DNA of 64,000 nucleotides from Kocuria turfanensis. GTDB taxonomy: Bacteria; Actinomycetota; Actinomycetes; Actinomycetales; Micrococcaceae. The DNA is taken from assembly GCF_001580365.1 (NCBI RefSeq), contig NZ_CP014480.1, positions 2,481,008-2,545,007 of the forward strand. The letters are read 5' to 3'. Position numbers and translations under genes: made by a program. Below, in pieces: positions 42,693 through 51,064 of this stretch. Numbering within the stretch: the stretch's first letter is position 1; every line of letters begins with the position of its first letter. Below the pieces are notes generated by a model that saw only the letters and a list, made by a program, of their open reading frames with translations, was not told the DNA's origin and did no database searches.

Positions 42693-45600
42693 GCGCAGCA
42701 CCGCGCCGTCCCGACGTGGAGCGGGAACTGAACGGGCTCAAGGACTTCCAACGCCGCACCGTCGAGTACGCCCACCGCCGGCTGTGGGAGGACGAGGACT
42801 CCAGCCGCCGCTTCCTCGTCGCCGACGAGGTCGGGCTCGGCAAGACGCTCATCGCCCGCGGCCTCATCGCCAAGGCCATCGATCACCTCTGGGAATCTGC
42901 GGAGGTCGACCGGATCGACATCGTCTACATCTGCTCCAGCCAGCAGATCGCCGCCCAGAACATCCAGACCCTGGATGTCGCCGACTACGGCATCTCCAAG
43001 GTGGACCGGCTGACCATGCTCCCCACGCAGGTGCGCAATCTCGCCGCGAACAAGGTCAACCTGCTCAGCCTCACCCCGGGAACGTCCTTCAACATCAGCC
43101 AGTCCGGCGGACGCAGCGAAGAACGGGTGCTGGTCCAGCACATGCTCGCCCAGGTTCTCGGTGAGCACGTGGTGCGGCGGCCGGAGTGGTTGGCCTTCTT
43201 CTGCGGCACGAAACGACCGCAGAACTACGTGGCCGAGGTGGCCGGCTTCGACCCAGACACCATCGACGCCGAGATTCTTGAGCGCTTCCGGCTCGCCGTT
43301 CTCCAGGACCCGGAGCTGTGCCACCGGCTCGAGGAGGCCGCCGCCGAGTTCGTTTCGGTGACCGGCAATCCGGACTGGCCGCTCTCCCACCGCCGCTACC
43401 GCCTGATCGGGGAGCTGCGTCGGCTGGTCGCGCAGGCCTCGGTCGACGCCCTCCAGCCGGATCTGGTGATCCTCGACGAGTTCCAGCGCTTCAAGAGCCT
43501 CCTGCACGAGGACACCGAGATGTCCGAACTCGCCGACGCCGTGTTCAGCCACGAGGGCGCCCGCGTGGTGCTGCTCTCCGCCACGCCCTACAGCATGTAC
43601 TCCGTCCCGGAGGAGGGTGTGGGCGACGACCACTACGGCGACTTCCTCAAGACCTACCGCTTCCTCACCGGGGCGTCGAGGGACGCGCTCGCGGGAGAGC
43701 GGGACGAGGACGGGTCCGCCCTCGTCGGCTCGGTCGCCGAGCTGCAGACCGGGCTCCGGAGGATGCGCGACGCCGCCCTGGCCGACGACGTCGAGGACGG
43801 TACCGCGGCCGCCGCGCACGTCACCGAGCTGCTCCGCGCGGTCATGTGCCGCACCGAGCGTCTGGCCGCCACCCCGGACCGCGACGGAATGCTTGTCGAG
43901 AAGACGCTGCCGCCGGCCCGGCCCACGGCCGACGACGTGCGGGCCCTGTGCCGGCTGCACGAGGTCGCCCGAGAGGTGGGCAGCTACCGCGACGTCCTGG
44001 AGTACTGGCGGGTGGCGCCCTACGTCCTGCAGTTCATGGACGGGTACGACCTCAAACAGAAGACCCTTGATCACGTGGAGAAGGACGACTCCGGCTTCGC
44101 GGGACGTGCCGTCGCCGGCGCGCAGCAACTGCGCGGCGAGGAGATCGAGCGCTACGCCCTGGTCGATCCCGCCAACGGCCGGTTGCGGTGGTTGCTCTCC
44201 GACCTGGACGACTACGGCTTCGCAGACGTCCCCTGGATCCCCGCCTCCCTGCCGTACTACACCGTGCCGGAGACCAGCCCCTTCTTCCGCGCGACGACGA
44301 CGGGGCTCACCAAGCGGCTGATCTTCTCGGCCTGGAACGTCGCCCCGAAGTCCATCGCGGCGATGACCAGCTACCACGTTGAGCGGAAGCACCACCGGCC
44401 GGAGGACACCCACGCCTACTCCGACCGGCACAGCTACCTGCTGCGCTGGCGGAAGTCCCCGGACGGCCGCCTCGCCAGCATGCCGCTGCTGCCCCTCGTC
44501 CTGCCCCTCACGGTGCTCGGCGCCGCCGGTGACCCCGTGGCCGCCGCCCGGGAGCTCGGTACAACACAGGCGTCGCTGGACGACGTCCGCGCCGTGGTGC
44601 GGGCCAAGGTCGGGAACCTGCTGGCCGACCTGCCCTCCGGGCACGCCGAGGGCCGGGGGAGCGAGCAGTGGTACTGGGCGGCGCCGCTGTTCCTCGAAAA
44701 GGCGCGCTCCCCGGAAGTCTTCAAGGTCGCGCTCGACTCGATCAAGTGGGCCAACCACGCCGACGACGAGCGCGATGGCGGCAAGGCCTCCGCGCTCGCC
44801 CTGCACCTCGCCCGGGCCAAGGAGATCGACGAAGCCTTCCTGGCGGAGCTCGGTCCTCGTCCGGACGACCTGGCCGAGGTGCTGACCGATCTCGCGCTCG
44901 CCGCGCCGGCCACGGTCGCCGAACGGGCGCTGTGCGCAGCGGTGCCAGAGTGCGTCCGGGCGGACGCGGTCTGGCGGTCGGTGCGCATCGCCCTGGGCCT
45001 GCGCACCCTGCTGGACTCCCGTACCGTGGCGCCAATGCTGCGCGGCTGGGCCGGCGAATCGGCGCCGCAGTGGCGCAATGTGCTGGCGGTCTGCCTCGAG
45101 GGCAATCTCCAGGCGGTGCTCGACGAGTACTTCCACGTCCTCGACGAGGCCTCCCGGATCGGCAGCGTCGCTCCCATCGACCGGCTCCAGGCGCTGACGG
45201 AGGCCCTGGTTGACGCCGCTCAGAGCGGTGGCTCGATCTCCTTCGATGAGATCGTCCCGGATGGGGACTCCCACCGGGTCGAGCGCCGCCGCCTGCGAGC
45301 CGATGCAGCCGCCCGCTTCGGTCGCGTGGAGAGCGATCAGGGCGTCCGTGCGGACACCAGCCTCCGCAACGGCTTCAACTCACCGTTCTGGCCGTTCGTG
45401 CTGGCCTCCACGAGCATCGGCCAGGAGGGGCTGGACTTCCACCGGTATTGCCACGCCGTCGTCCACTGGAACCTGCCCAACAACCCCGTCGACATGGAGC
45501 AGCGCGAGGGACGCGTGCACCGGTACAAAGGGCACGCGGTGCGCAAGAACGTGGCGAAGGAGTTCTCGGCCGCGGTGCTCGACGACGATGCTGCGGCCAG

Positions 45601-45898
45601 CCCATGGGACGCCCTCTTCGCCGCAGGGGAGCGGGCGCGGCCGGACGGGGAGAGCGAGATCTACCCGTACTGGGTCTGCCAGACCGAGAGCGGGGCGAAG
45701 ATCGAGCGTTATGTCCCGCAGGCGCCGCTGAGCGCCGAGCGGATCAAGCACAAGAACCTGCTCCGTGCCCTGGGCCTCTACCGCATGGCACTGGGCCAGC
45801 CGCGCCAGGAGGAGTTCCTGCAGGTCATCGGCAAGGACGCCGAGTCGCGGGACCTGGCCTGGATGCGCCTGGATCTGGGACCGGAGCAAAGACCGTGA
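42689..45898 (+). CDS. SNF2-like superfamily 2 helicase/translocase
   Basis: 1069 residues. Motif I is VADEVGLGKT (K52), motif II LVILDEFQRFK (D263-E-F-Q), motif III VLLSATPYSMYS near 297. After a long insertion the second RecA domain shows STSIGQEGLDFHRY near 910 and MEQREGRVHRYKGH near 937. The order fits SNF2-type ATPases with a large central insertion. It would translocate along duplex DNA and deliver the PLD or GIY-YIG nuclease. It closes the operon; the next gene starts 104 bases later with its own RBS. Confidence 0.9.
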   Translation: MSAAPRRPDVERELNGLKDFQRRTVEYAHRRLWEDEDSSRRFLVADEVGLGKTLIARGLIAKAIDHLWESAEVDRIDIVYICSSQQIAAQNIQTLDVADYGISKVDRLTMLPTQVRNLAANKVNLLSLTPGTSFNISQSGGRSEERVLVQHMLAQVLGEHVVRRPEWLAFFCGTKRPQNYVAEVAGFDPDTIDAEILERFRLAVLQDPELCHRLEEAAAEFVSVTGNPDWPLSHRRYRLIGELRRLVAQASVDALQPDLVILDEFQRFKSLLHEDTEMSELADAVFSHEGARVVLLSATPYSMYSVPEEGVGDDHYGDFLKTYRFLTGASRDALAGERDEDGSALVGSVAELQTGLRRMRDAALADDVEDGTAAAAHVTELLRAVMCRTERLAATPDRDGMLVEKTLPPARPTADDVRALCRLHEVAREVGSYRDVLEYWRVAPYVLQFMDGYDLKQKTLDHVEKDDSGFAGRAVAGAQQLRGEEIERYALVDPANGRLRWLLSDLDDYGFADVPWIPASLPYYTVPETSPFFRATTTGLTKRLIFSAWNVAPKSIAAMTSYHVERKHHRPEDTHAYSDRHSYLLRWRKSPDGRLASMPLLPLVLPLTVLGAAGDPVAAARELGTTQASLDDVRAVVRAKVGNLLADLPSGHAEGRGSEQWYWAAPLFLEKARSPEVFKVALDSIKWANHADDERDGGKASALALHLARAKEIDEAFLAELGPRPDDLAEVLTDLALAAPATVAERALCAAVPECVRADAVWRSVRIALGLRTLLDSRTVAPMLRGWAGESAPQWRNVLAVCLEGNLQAVLDEYFHVLDEASRIGSVAPIDRLQALTEALVDAAQSGGSISFDEIVPDGDSHRVERRRLRADAAARFGRVESDQGVRADTSLRNGFNSPFWPFVLASTSIGQEGLDFHRYCHAVVHWNLPNNPVDMEQREGRVHRYKGHAVRKNVAKEFSAAVLDDDAAASPWDALFAAGERARPDGESEIYPYWVCQTESGAKIERYVPQAPLSAERIKHKNLLRALGLYRMALGQPRQEEFLQVIGKDAESRDLAWMRLDLGPEQRP

Positions 45899-46002
45899 AA
45901 ATGGGAATTGGCCAAATGTTACTGGTCTGTCGGGTGGGCATTGCCGTCCTCAAATGAGGTCGTGTCACGATGCTAGGGACTCCCCTCACAGAAGGACCCT
46001 TG

Positions 46003-46614
46003 ATGAAGCGCTACGCCATTGCCCTGTTGACTCTCCCTGCTCTGACATTGGTGGGTTGCTCCAACGCCGAGGCCGATCCGGAGCCGACTGCGCCCAATGT
46101 GGAACCTGCCACGGCAGAGTCGACTCCTTCCCCCACGCAGGAGACTTCTCCCCGCGGCAACCTGATGAAGGAGATTGGCGAGCCCGCTGGAATCCACTCG
46201 CTGGACGATCCGAGCAAGAACGTCGTCACCTATGTCGTAAAGGGGATTGAAGTAGATCCCGTGTGCACCAGCCCATACGCGATGGCGCCCGAGAACGGCC
46301 ACTTCATTGCGATTGACATGGAGGTGGAGACCGCAGGCGAACCAGGGTTCACGGAAGTCATGTACGGGCCGATCAACGTGTCGCCGCACTCCTTCAAAAT
46401 GATCGATGCCAAGGGGACGACTGTGAACTCGGTCAGTTCTGGCCCGTCCTATGGCTGTATGGAGGAGTCGGAAACCCTGCCATCATCTATCGGCCCGGGG
46501 GAGCGCGTGACGGGCAAGGTTGTTCTGGACGTCCCCAGCACCGAGGGAGTTCTGGTGTACAACGAGTCCATCGATCCCAGCCTCGGATGGGAATGGGAGA
46601 TTCCGCAGTCCTGA
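46003..46614 (+). CDS. Lipoprotein with DUF4352-like domain
   Basis: 203 residues. A lipoprotein signal (MKRYAIALLTLPALTLVGCS) has its lipobox Cys at residue 19. A Thr/Pro-rich linker follows, then a beta-rich domain (FIAIDMEVETAGEPGF and GERVTGKVVLDVPS) as in DUF4352/telokin-like lipoproteins. It would be anchored on the outer face of the membrane. ATG 46003 has AAGGA seven bases upstream. Function unknown and no clear link to the defence genes. Confidence 0.82.
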   Translation: MKRYAIALLTLPALTLVGCSNAEADPEPTAPNVEPATAESTPSPTQETSPRGNLMKEIGEPAGIHSLDDPSKNVVTYVVKGIEVDPVCTSPYAMAPENGHFIAIDMEVETAGEPGFTEVMYGPINVSPHSFKMIDAKGTTVNSVSSGPSYGCMEESETLPSSIGPGERVTGKVVLDVPSTEGVLVYNESIDPSLGWEWEIPQS

Positions 46615-46671
46615 CATCAGTTGCGGCGTCAGTGCTAAAGCGCCGTAGGACGGTGCGGTATCGATATCGGC

Positions 46672-47373
46672 ATGTCGATCCGTTCTTTCAGGCTGTGGTA
46701 CCAAGGGAAGCTCTTCGAGATGGAAAGAGTCGCTTGGTTCACGTCACTGGACTCGAGCGGAGATCCGGCAGCGTAGGCAGCACTCGATATCCGCCTACTC
46801 AGGCTCGAGCCTCTTAAGGCGACGTTCAACGCCCGCTTCGTCGGTGGGGTGATCACCTTCCGCGACTCCCCAGTTCGCGATGGACAGCGCCAACACCCGG
46901 GAGAACCACGAGGCGCTGTGCGGCATCAGCTACATCACCGCATTAAAGCTCGAAGGCCTCCCGCTGCCGCTGGGCACCTGTTCGCGCCAGCTGGCCGGCG
47001 CCGGAGCGGTCCGCTGATGGCTCACCGCATGGGAGAGCGTCAGGACTTCTCCGACGGGTGCTCTCTGGACGACCCGAACGCCTCCAGCTTCATGGTCTCC
47101 GTCGTCCACCGCGGCCGCGGCAAGTAGGCGGTGCTCAATGGTGGCCAGCGCTACGTGCAGCTCTCCTCGACCGGGAAGTGGCTGGTCGCCCCGGCCCGGG
47201 CGAGCGAGCTCACCCGCTGCCGCCACGACTTCGCCACCGCCTGCGCGCTGGCCGAGGTCGCCGTCGAGGCCCTGAAGATCCACGTCATGACATGGGCGCA
47301 GTGGGAAGCTCGTCAGAGCGGACACGCACCGGCACCCAATCCGGAGGTCGAGCCGGCCGAGGGTAGGTTCTGA
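46672..47373 (+). pseudogene. Decayed coding region with in-frame stops
   Basis: One frame can be read as coding-like from ATG 46672 (MSIRSFRLWYQGKLFEMERV), through TAG 46774-46776, on to LDIRLLRLEPLKATFNARF. Frame 2 then encodes MDSANTRENHEALCGISYIT (46880-47017), and frame 1 resumes at 47017 (MAHRMGERQDFSDG). A TAG at 47125-47127 is followed without a break by VLNGGQRYVQLSSTGKW to 47373. It may be one gene with two stops and two shifts, or several small genes. A GTG at 47131 would give an 80-residue protein on its own. Confidence 0.4.
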
Positions 47374-47413
47374 CCTGGGCTGATGACCAGGTCCGATTCC
47401 TAGACTCCCCGCC

Positions 47414-47680
47414 ATGATCACCAAGGCACGGACCGAGCCCCGCACCTACAGCTACTCGTGGTCCGGCGAAATCGGCGGCGACCCGGCGGACGAACTGGCG
47501 CGCTGCTTCGTCAAGAACCTGGGCGCGGTTTTCGGCGTCCGCTCCCTGTCCGGGATCGAGACAATCACCGACGTGGGCCCTGCCACTTTGTCGCGGATCC
47601 TCAACGGGCACGCCTGGCCCGACGGCTACACGATCGCCCGCCTCAAGGGTCGGTTGGGTGTGCACCTCTGGCCGGCTTAG
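47414..47680 (+). CDS. Small HTH (XRE-like) protein
   Basis: 88 residues. The C-terminal half looks like a helix-turn-helix (SGIETITDVGPATLSRILNG, then GYTIARLKGRLGVHLWP), typical of small XRE-type DNA-binding proteins. There is no Shine-Dalgarno before ATG 47414, and TAGACT lies seven bases upstream, so a leaderless mRNA is plausible. No partner toxin is evident. DNA-binding role is inference. Confidence 0.6.
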   Translation: MITKARTEPRTYSYSWSGEIGGDPADELARCFVKNLGAVFGVRSLSGIETITDVGPATLSRILNGHAWPDGYTIARLKGRLGVHLWPA

Positions 47681-47698
47681 ACGGGGTGATGCAAGCAG

Positions 47699-47732
47699 AG
47701 GGCCCGCCGCCGGCGAACCGGTGACGGGCCCT
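47699..47732. terminator. Hairpin between converging small genes
   Basis: AGGGCCCG (47699-47706) pairs with CGGGCCCT (47725-47732), enclosing a second stem CGCCGG/CCGGTG with a CGAA loop. It lies between the ends of the genes at 47680 (+) and 47747 (-) and can serve both. Confidence 0.7.
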
Positions 47733-47746
47733 TCGACTGTCTGGTG

Positions 47747-47965
47747 TCAGCGGATGCGCTGTAAGTCGTCGACCATGTACGTGTGGATCTGCCGCGTCTC
47801 CAGGTCCACGGCGCGGACGATCTTCATGTTCGGCTCCGAGGCCGCGCTGATCAGATGATTGGCGGCGTCGAGGGTGCCGGTGTCACTGACCAGCTCCACG
47901 ATGTGTCCCGTCAGCTTCACCTGCACGCGGTCCCCGCGCTTCCAGTCGTAGTCGTAGTCGTCCAC
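47747..47965 (-). CDS. Small hypothetical protein
   Basis: 72 residues from GTG 47965, chosen because AAGGAG lies six bases upstream; an in-frame start at 48022 would add a poorly coding stretch. The acidic-aromatic start (DDYDYDWKRGDRVQVKL) followed by GHIVELVSDTGTLDAANHL looks like a small SH3-like beta-barrel. No family recognised. Confidence 0.6.
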   Translation of the reverse strand: MDDYDYDWKRGDRVQVKLTGHIVELVSDTGTLDAANHLISAASEPNMKIVRAVDLETRQIHTYMVDDLQRIR

Positions 47966-48067
47966 TGGGTGCTCCTTGCTCCTGTTGGTCCCCGCTGTTC
48001 GCGGGGCGGTCACGAACACCATGGCCGACCCAGGAGACCCAGTGGTGGACGCACCCCCGTGTCGTGT

Positions 48068-48220
48068 TCAGCCCTGGACGGCGGTGTGCTCCAGCCAAAG
48101 CTGGAGCAGATCCTGAACGTCCTGGGTGTCGCCGACGGGCAGCTAGAACGGGCCGGTGTCATCTCCGAGTAGCTCGAGCTCCTCGGCGATCCAGTTCGCG
48201 CAGGCGCGTCCCGCCGGTGT
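48068..48220 (-). pseudogene. Relic copy of the small gene at 48877-49116
   Basis: Directly after the stop of the gene at 48221, the same frame encodes ANWIAEELELLGDDTGPF, a TAG (48143-48145), then TQDVQDLLQLWLEHTAVQG. The pattern ELxLLGDxxGPF...LLQLWLE matches DELHLLGDHDGPF...LLLQWLEATEK of the gene at 48877-49116. No start codon is recognisable. It reads as a decayed paralogue. Confidence 0.55.
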
Positions 48221-48823
48221 TCAGAGTGTGTAGTCCATGAGGTCCATCTTTTCGGCTTCCTGCTGGGCTCGCTCCTCGTACTGGGGACACAGGATGCTCG
48301 TGGCGGCGCCGACAGTTTCAACCGCGGCCTCCTCGAAGATCGTGGTCGTGCCGGTCAACCCGGGCAGCACCTCACGCCCGGCATCGGTGCCGTTGACGAA
48401 GTTGAGCAGCACGTTGTCGTCAGGATCAGCGTCTTCGTACTTGCGGCAGACCTCCTCGCCGCCGGAGAGCAGTTGATGGTCATCCAGCATGACCAGACCC
48501 GGGCTGGTCGAGCCCTGCATGAAGGATACGTAGCTGTCTCGCACGCGCTGCCGCTCGGCGTTCTCGGCCTTGGCCCGCTCCCCCGTTTCGATGTCAGAGC
48601 CGCAGGCTGTCAGCGACAGCAGGACGAGGCCGCTGGCAGCGATGACGGCGTCACGGCGCCGCGTCCTGGTCGGAGAAGTCGTGTTGCTCGTGGCAACAGT
48701 GTGGACGGGCTGGATTTGCTTTCGACCAACGACACGATGGGGAAGCCGTGCCGGGTCTCCGCAATGCGCCCATTCAGAGCTGGCGGACGAGCTCAGCGCC
48801 CAGCGGCCCAACCATGCGCGCAT
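48221..48823 (-). CDS. Lipoprotein-like protein, start uncertain
   Basis: Up to 200 residues. A convincing lipoprotein signal lies inside: RRRDAVIAASGLVLLSLTAC with lipobox LTAC. A charged extracytoplasmic domain follows (SYVSFMQGSTSPGLVMLDDH, then EEVCRKYEDADPDDNVLLNF). The only in-frame ATG, at 48823, lies about 50 residues before the signal and touches a terminator hairpin. No ATG, GTG or TTG is present at the expected place. Either initiation is non-canonical, or the 5' end has been altered. Family not recognised. Confidence 0.55.
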   Translation of the reverse strand: MRAWLGRWALSSSASSEWAHCGDPARLPHRVVGRKQIQPVHTVATSNTTSPTRTRRRDAVIAASGLVLLSLTACGSDIETGERAKAENAERQRVRDSYVSFMQGSTSPGLVMLDDHQLLSGGEEVCRKYEDADPDDNVLLNFVNGTDAGREVLPGLTGTTTIFEEAAVETVGAATSILCPQYEERAQQEAEKMDLMDYTL

Positions 48824-48830
48824 GGCAACG

Positions 48831-48857
48831 GCCGGCGCCCCGCGCTGGGGCGCCGGC
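48831..48857. terminator. Terminator hairpin
   Basis: A perfect 11-bp stem (GCCGGCGCCCC at 48831-48841 against GGGGCGCCGGC at 48847-48857) with a 5-base loop lies just past the end (48877) of the small minus-strand gene. Confidence 0.75.
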
Positions 48858-48876
48858 CGTCGTGGTGGTCATGCGG

Positions 48877-49116
48877 TCACTTTTCGGTGGCCTCCAGCCA
48901 CTGAAGGAGCAGGTTCTTGCCGGTCTCCCAGTTCTCATGGAGCTTCAGCTCGAACGGGCCGTCGTGGTCACCGAGCAGGTGCAGCTCGTCGGCGTCGAGC
49001 TGACCGGTGCCGGTCCGCTCCAACTGGTCGCGGTTCTGGCGGACCAGCCACGCGGCCGGGAGGATGATCTCCTCGGGGTAGCCCACCGGCTCCGCACGGT
49101 CCTCCTTCGGACCCAC
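48877..49116 (-). CDS. Small hypothetical protein
   Basis: 79 residues from GTG 49116. The N-terminal part (YPEEIILPAAWLVRQNRDQL) and the acidic C-terminal part (DELHLLGDHDGPFELKLHEN, then LLLQWLEATEK) look globular. A decayed paralogue lies at 48068-48220. An internal GTG before GYPEEII is another possible start. It is followed by a strong hairpin terminator. No family recognised. Confidence 0.6.
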   Translation of the reverse strand: MGPKEDRAEPVGYPEEIILPAAWLVRQNRDQLERTGTGQLDADELHLLGDHDGPFELKLHENWETGKNLLLQWLEATEK

Positions 49117-49189
49117 CCACTCCTGCAGGGTCAGCGTGGCGGTGACAGCTGGGACGTCAGCCTAGCGGGGGGTGCCTCTATCGTTTTCG

Positions 49190-50416
49190 TCAAGCGGCCA
49201 GGGCCACCGGTGACGGGCTCTGAGGCTCGGTGGGGTCTTGGTAGAGGGTCCCGTCGCGCAGCATCGCGTACAGGACGTCGATCCGTCGGCGGGCCAGGGC
49301 GATGATCGCCTGGTTATGGCGTTTGCCCTGGGCGCGCTTGCGGTCGTAGTACGCCCGGGAGGGCGGGTGGTTGAGTGAGGCGAAGGCGGAGAGGAACAGC
49401 GCCCGTTTGAGTCTCTTGTTCCCGCCCTTGGCGGCGTGCTCGCCGCGGATCGAGGTTCCCGACCTTCGGGTAACCGGGGCGATTCCGGCGTAGGAGGCCA
49501 AGTGCCCGGCGTCTCGGAAGTCCTTGCCGACGACTTCGGTGAGGATCCTCGCGGCGGTCCTGACGCCGATGCCGGGCATCGAGGTCAGGACCGCGGAAAG
49601 AGGGTGGGCCTCCACGAGGGCCTCGACCTGGGTAGCCACCGTGGCGCGCTGATGGATCAGGCCGGCCAGCTGCCCGGCCAGGATCGGGATGACGGTGGCG
49701 GCGGCCTCGGTACCGGCCACGACCACGCTCTGCTGGCCCAGGGCGTCGAAGACCTCCTCGGTCAACGGCTCGGCCAGCCGCGGGGCGTGCTTCTTCAGCC
49801 TCGCCCTCACATGACCCCGTCCGGCCGTCTGCAGCTTCGCCGGGGTCGGGTAGCGGGTGAGCAGGTCGGCCACCGCCGGGTGGGTCACCCGCGGCCCGAG
49901 GACCCGTTCCAGGGCGGGGTGGATCTGGGTGAGCATCCCCCGCAGACGGTTCGAGGTGGCGGTGATCTGGGCGGCGAGGTCGTCGTCGAAGCCGGCCAGC
50001 ACACCCAGCTCGGCGATCTGAGCCTCGTCCACCCGGATGTTCCGCAGGGTGTGCGGCATGGTCCGGGCGGCCTCGGCGATGATCAACGCGTCGCGGGCGT
50101 CCGTCTTCGCCGCACCCGGGTGCAGGTCCGCGATCCGGCGCATGGCCAGTCCCGGCAGGTATGCCACGGTGACAGACTCCATCGCCTGGGCCACCGCCAC
50201 CGGCAGCGCCCCGATGGTGGCCGGCTGATCAACGACCATCAGCACCGGCCCGTGCTCGACGATCAGGGCCTCAAGAATCGCCCGCAGCCGAGCCTCGTCG
50301 TTGGGCAGAGCTTTGTCATAGACCGCCCTCCCCGTGCTCGTGACGGCCACGGCGTGATGGTCGGACTTGCCGACGTCGAGGCCGACGAACACCGCCGGGG
50401 ATGGTTGCTCTGACAT
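49190..50416 (-). CDS. IS110-family transposase (DEDD recombinase)
   Basis: 408 residues from ATG 50416. The N-terminal DEDD/RuvC-like domain starts VFVGLDVGKSDHHAVAV, with LMVVDQPATIGAL and DLHPGAAKTDARDALIIAEA. The C-terminal Tnp_IS116/IS110/IS902 domain shows LTSMPGIGVRTAARILTEV, then HLASYAGIAPVTRRSG. IS110 enzymes recombine DNA guided by a structured RNA from the element's non-coding end. The reading frame is intact. Confidence 0.95.
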   Translation of the reverse strand: MSEQPSPAVFVGLDVGKSDHHAVAVTSTGRAVYDKALPNDEARLRAILEALIVEHGPVLMVVDQPATIGALPVAVAQAMESVTVAYLPGLAMRRIADLHPGAAKTDARDALIIAEAARTMPHTLRNIRVDEAQIAELGVLAGFDDDLAAQITATSNRLRGMLTQIHPALERVLGPRVTHPAVADLLTRYPTPAKLQTAGRGHVRARLKKHAPRLAEPLTEEVFDALGQQSVVVAGTEAAATVIPILAGQLAGLIHQRATVATQVEALVEAHPLSAVLTSMPGIGVRTAARILTEVVGKDFRDAGHLASYAGIAPVTRRSGTSIRGEHAAKGGNKRLKRALFLSAFASLNHPPSRAYYDRKRAQGKRHNQAIIALARRRIDVLYAMLRDGTLYQDPTEPQSPSPVALAA

Positions 50417-50640
50417 GGCCGGGTCCCTTCTCCTGCGATGGCATCTGCACGTGCTGGCCGGCCGGGAGGTGGTCACGCTCGGCATCCACGTTACAAAGGT
50501 CCTCCACAGGAGATCCCGCCTCTATCAGCGATCCGTGACCACCGGACCGGCCCTCGGTGACAACACCCCCCGGATCATGGATGACTGGGGGCAAACGATC
50601 ATGCCGAGGACCGGCCGGCCAACACTCCTCATCATCACGG
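50417..50640 (-). ncRNA. Candidate IS110 bridge/seeker RNA region
   Basis: The non-coding end upstream of the IS110 transposase holds a long hairpin: 50547-50557 pairs with 50604-50614 with one mismatch, enclosing a second CCCCC/GGGGG stem (about 50566-50591). In studied IS110 elements the guide RNA comes from this end. Location and structure fit, but loops complementary to target and donor were not demonstrated. Confidence 0.35.
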
Positions 50641-50931
50641 ACCGAGGAGCTGGGAAGAAGGTAACGGGGGCAGTAGCTGCTCGGCCAGGGCGGGGAAGGC
50701 GGCGAGGCGGTCGTGCAGGTCCTCCATAACCATCATCAGGCCCTCGTCGGCCAGCGACCGCAGCGTGGGTGCCAGGTGCTCGCCCACGGTGGCCCGCACC
50801 ATGGGCTGCCGCAGCAGACCGGCGGTGCCGAACGTCTCGAGGAGCTGATTGGTGATCGTGCTGGCGAGCTTCTCGGCCAGGCCGGTGGAGTCGAAGGTCG
50901 TCGGATCGGTGGTCTGGGAGGTCTTGTTCAT
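50635..50931 (-). CDS. Hypothetical helical protein, C-terminus possibly altered by IS110
   Basis: 98 residues from ATG 50931 (GGAGG just upstream). It is mostly helical (LAEKLASTITNQLLETFGTA, then SLADEGLMMVMEDLHDRLAA). Its last residues (PSSQLLGP) and stop fall at the IS110 border, so the original C-terminus may have been replaced. Family not recognised. Confidence 0.5.
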   Translation of the reverse strand: MNKTSQTTDPTTFDSTGLAEKLASTITNQLLETFGTAGLLRQPMVRATVGEHLAPTLRSLADEGLMMVMEDLHDRLAAFPALAEQLLPPLPSSQLLGP

Positions 50932-51064
50932 GCCCTCCATATGTGCGGAACTTGTGCCAGTCCGAACAGCACTATGAGCCCTGGACCCCATCACCAGAAC
51001 AGGGGACGGCCGATGCTGAGTCACAGAACGAATGGTCAGCGCCGCATTCGCTACGGTGAACTCC

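Larger units (their letters stand above)
49175..50640 (-). mobile_element. IS110-family insertion sequence (ends approximate)
   Basis: The transposase gene is followed at low coordinates by a very short non-coding end and preceded by about 220 non-coding bases, the usual IS110 layout. GCCTCTATC occurs both at about 49174 and 50518; it may mark the shared core or be chance. IS110 elements lack terminal inverted repeats, so the boundaries given are estimates. Confidence 0.65.

Noticed and set aside
42410..45274. 954-codon minus-strand frame opposite the SNF2-like helicase
   Set aside because: Antisense shadow of a gene with complete helicase motifs.
38645..45898. DISARM assignment for the PLD/helicase operon
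   Set aside because: No DNA methyltransferase, DrmA or DrmB is present; GIY-YIG and DUF6361 are not DISARM components.
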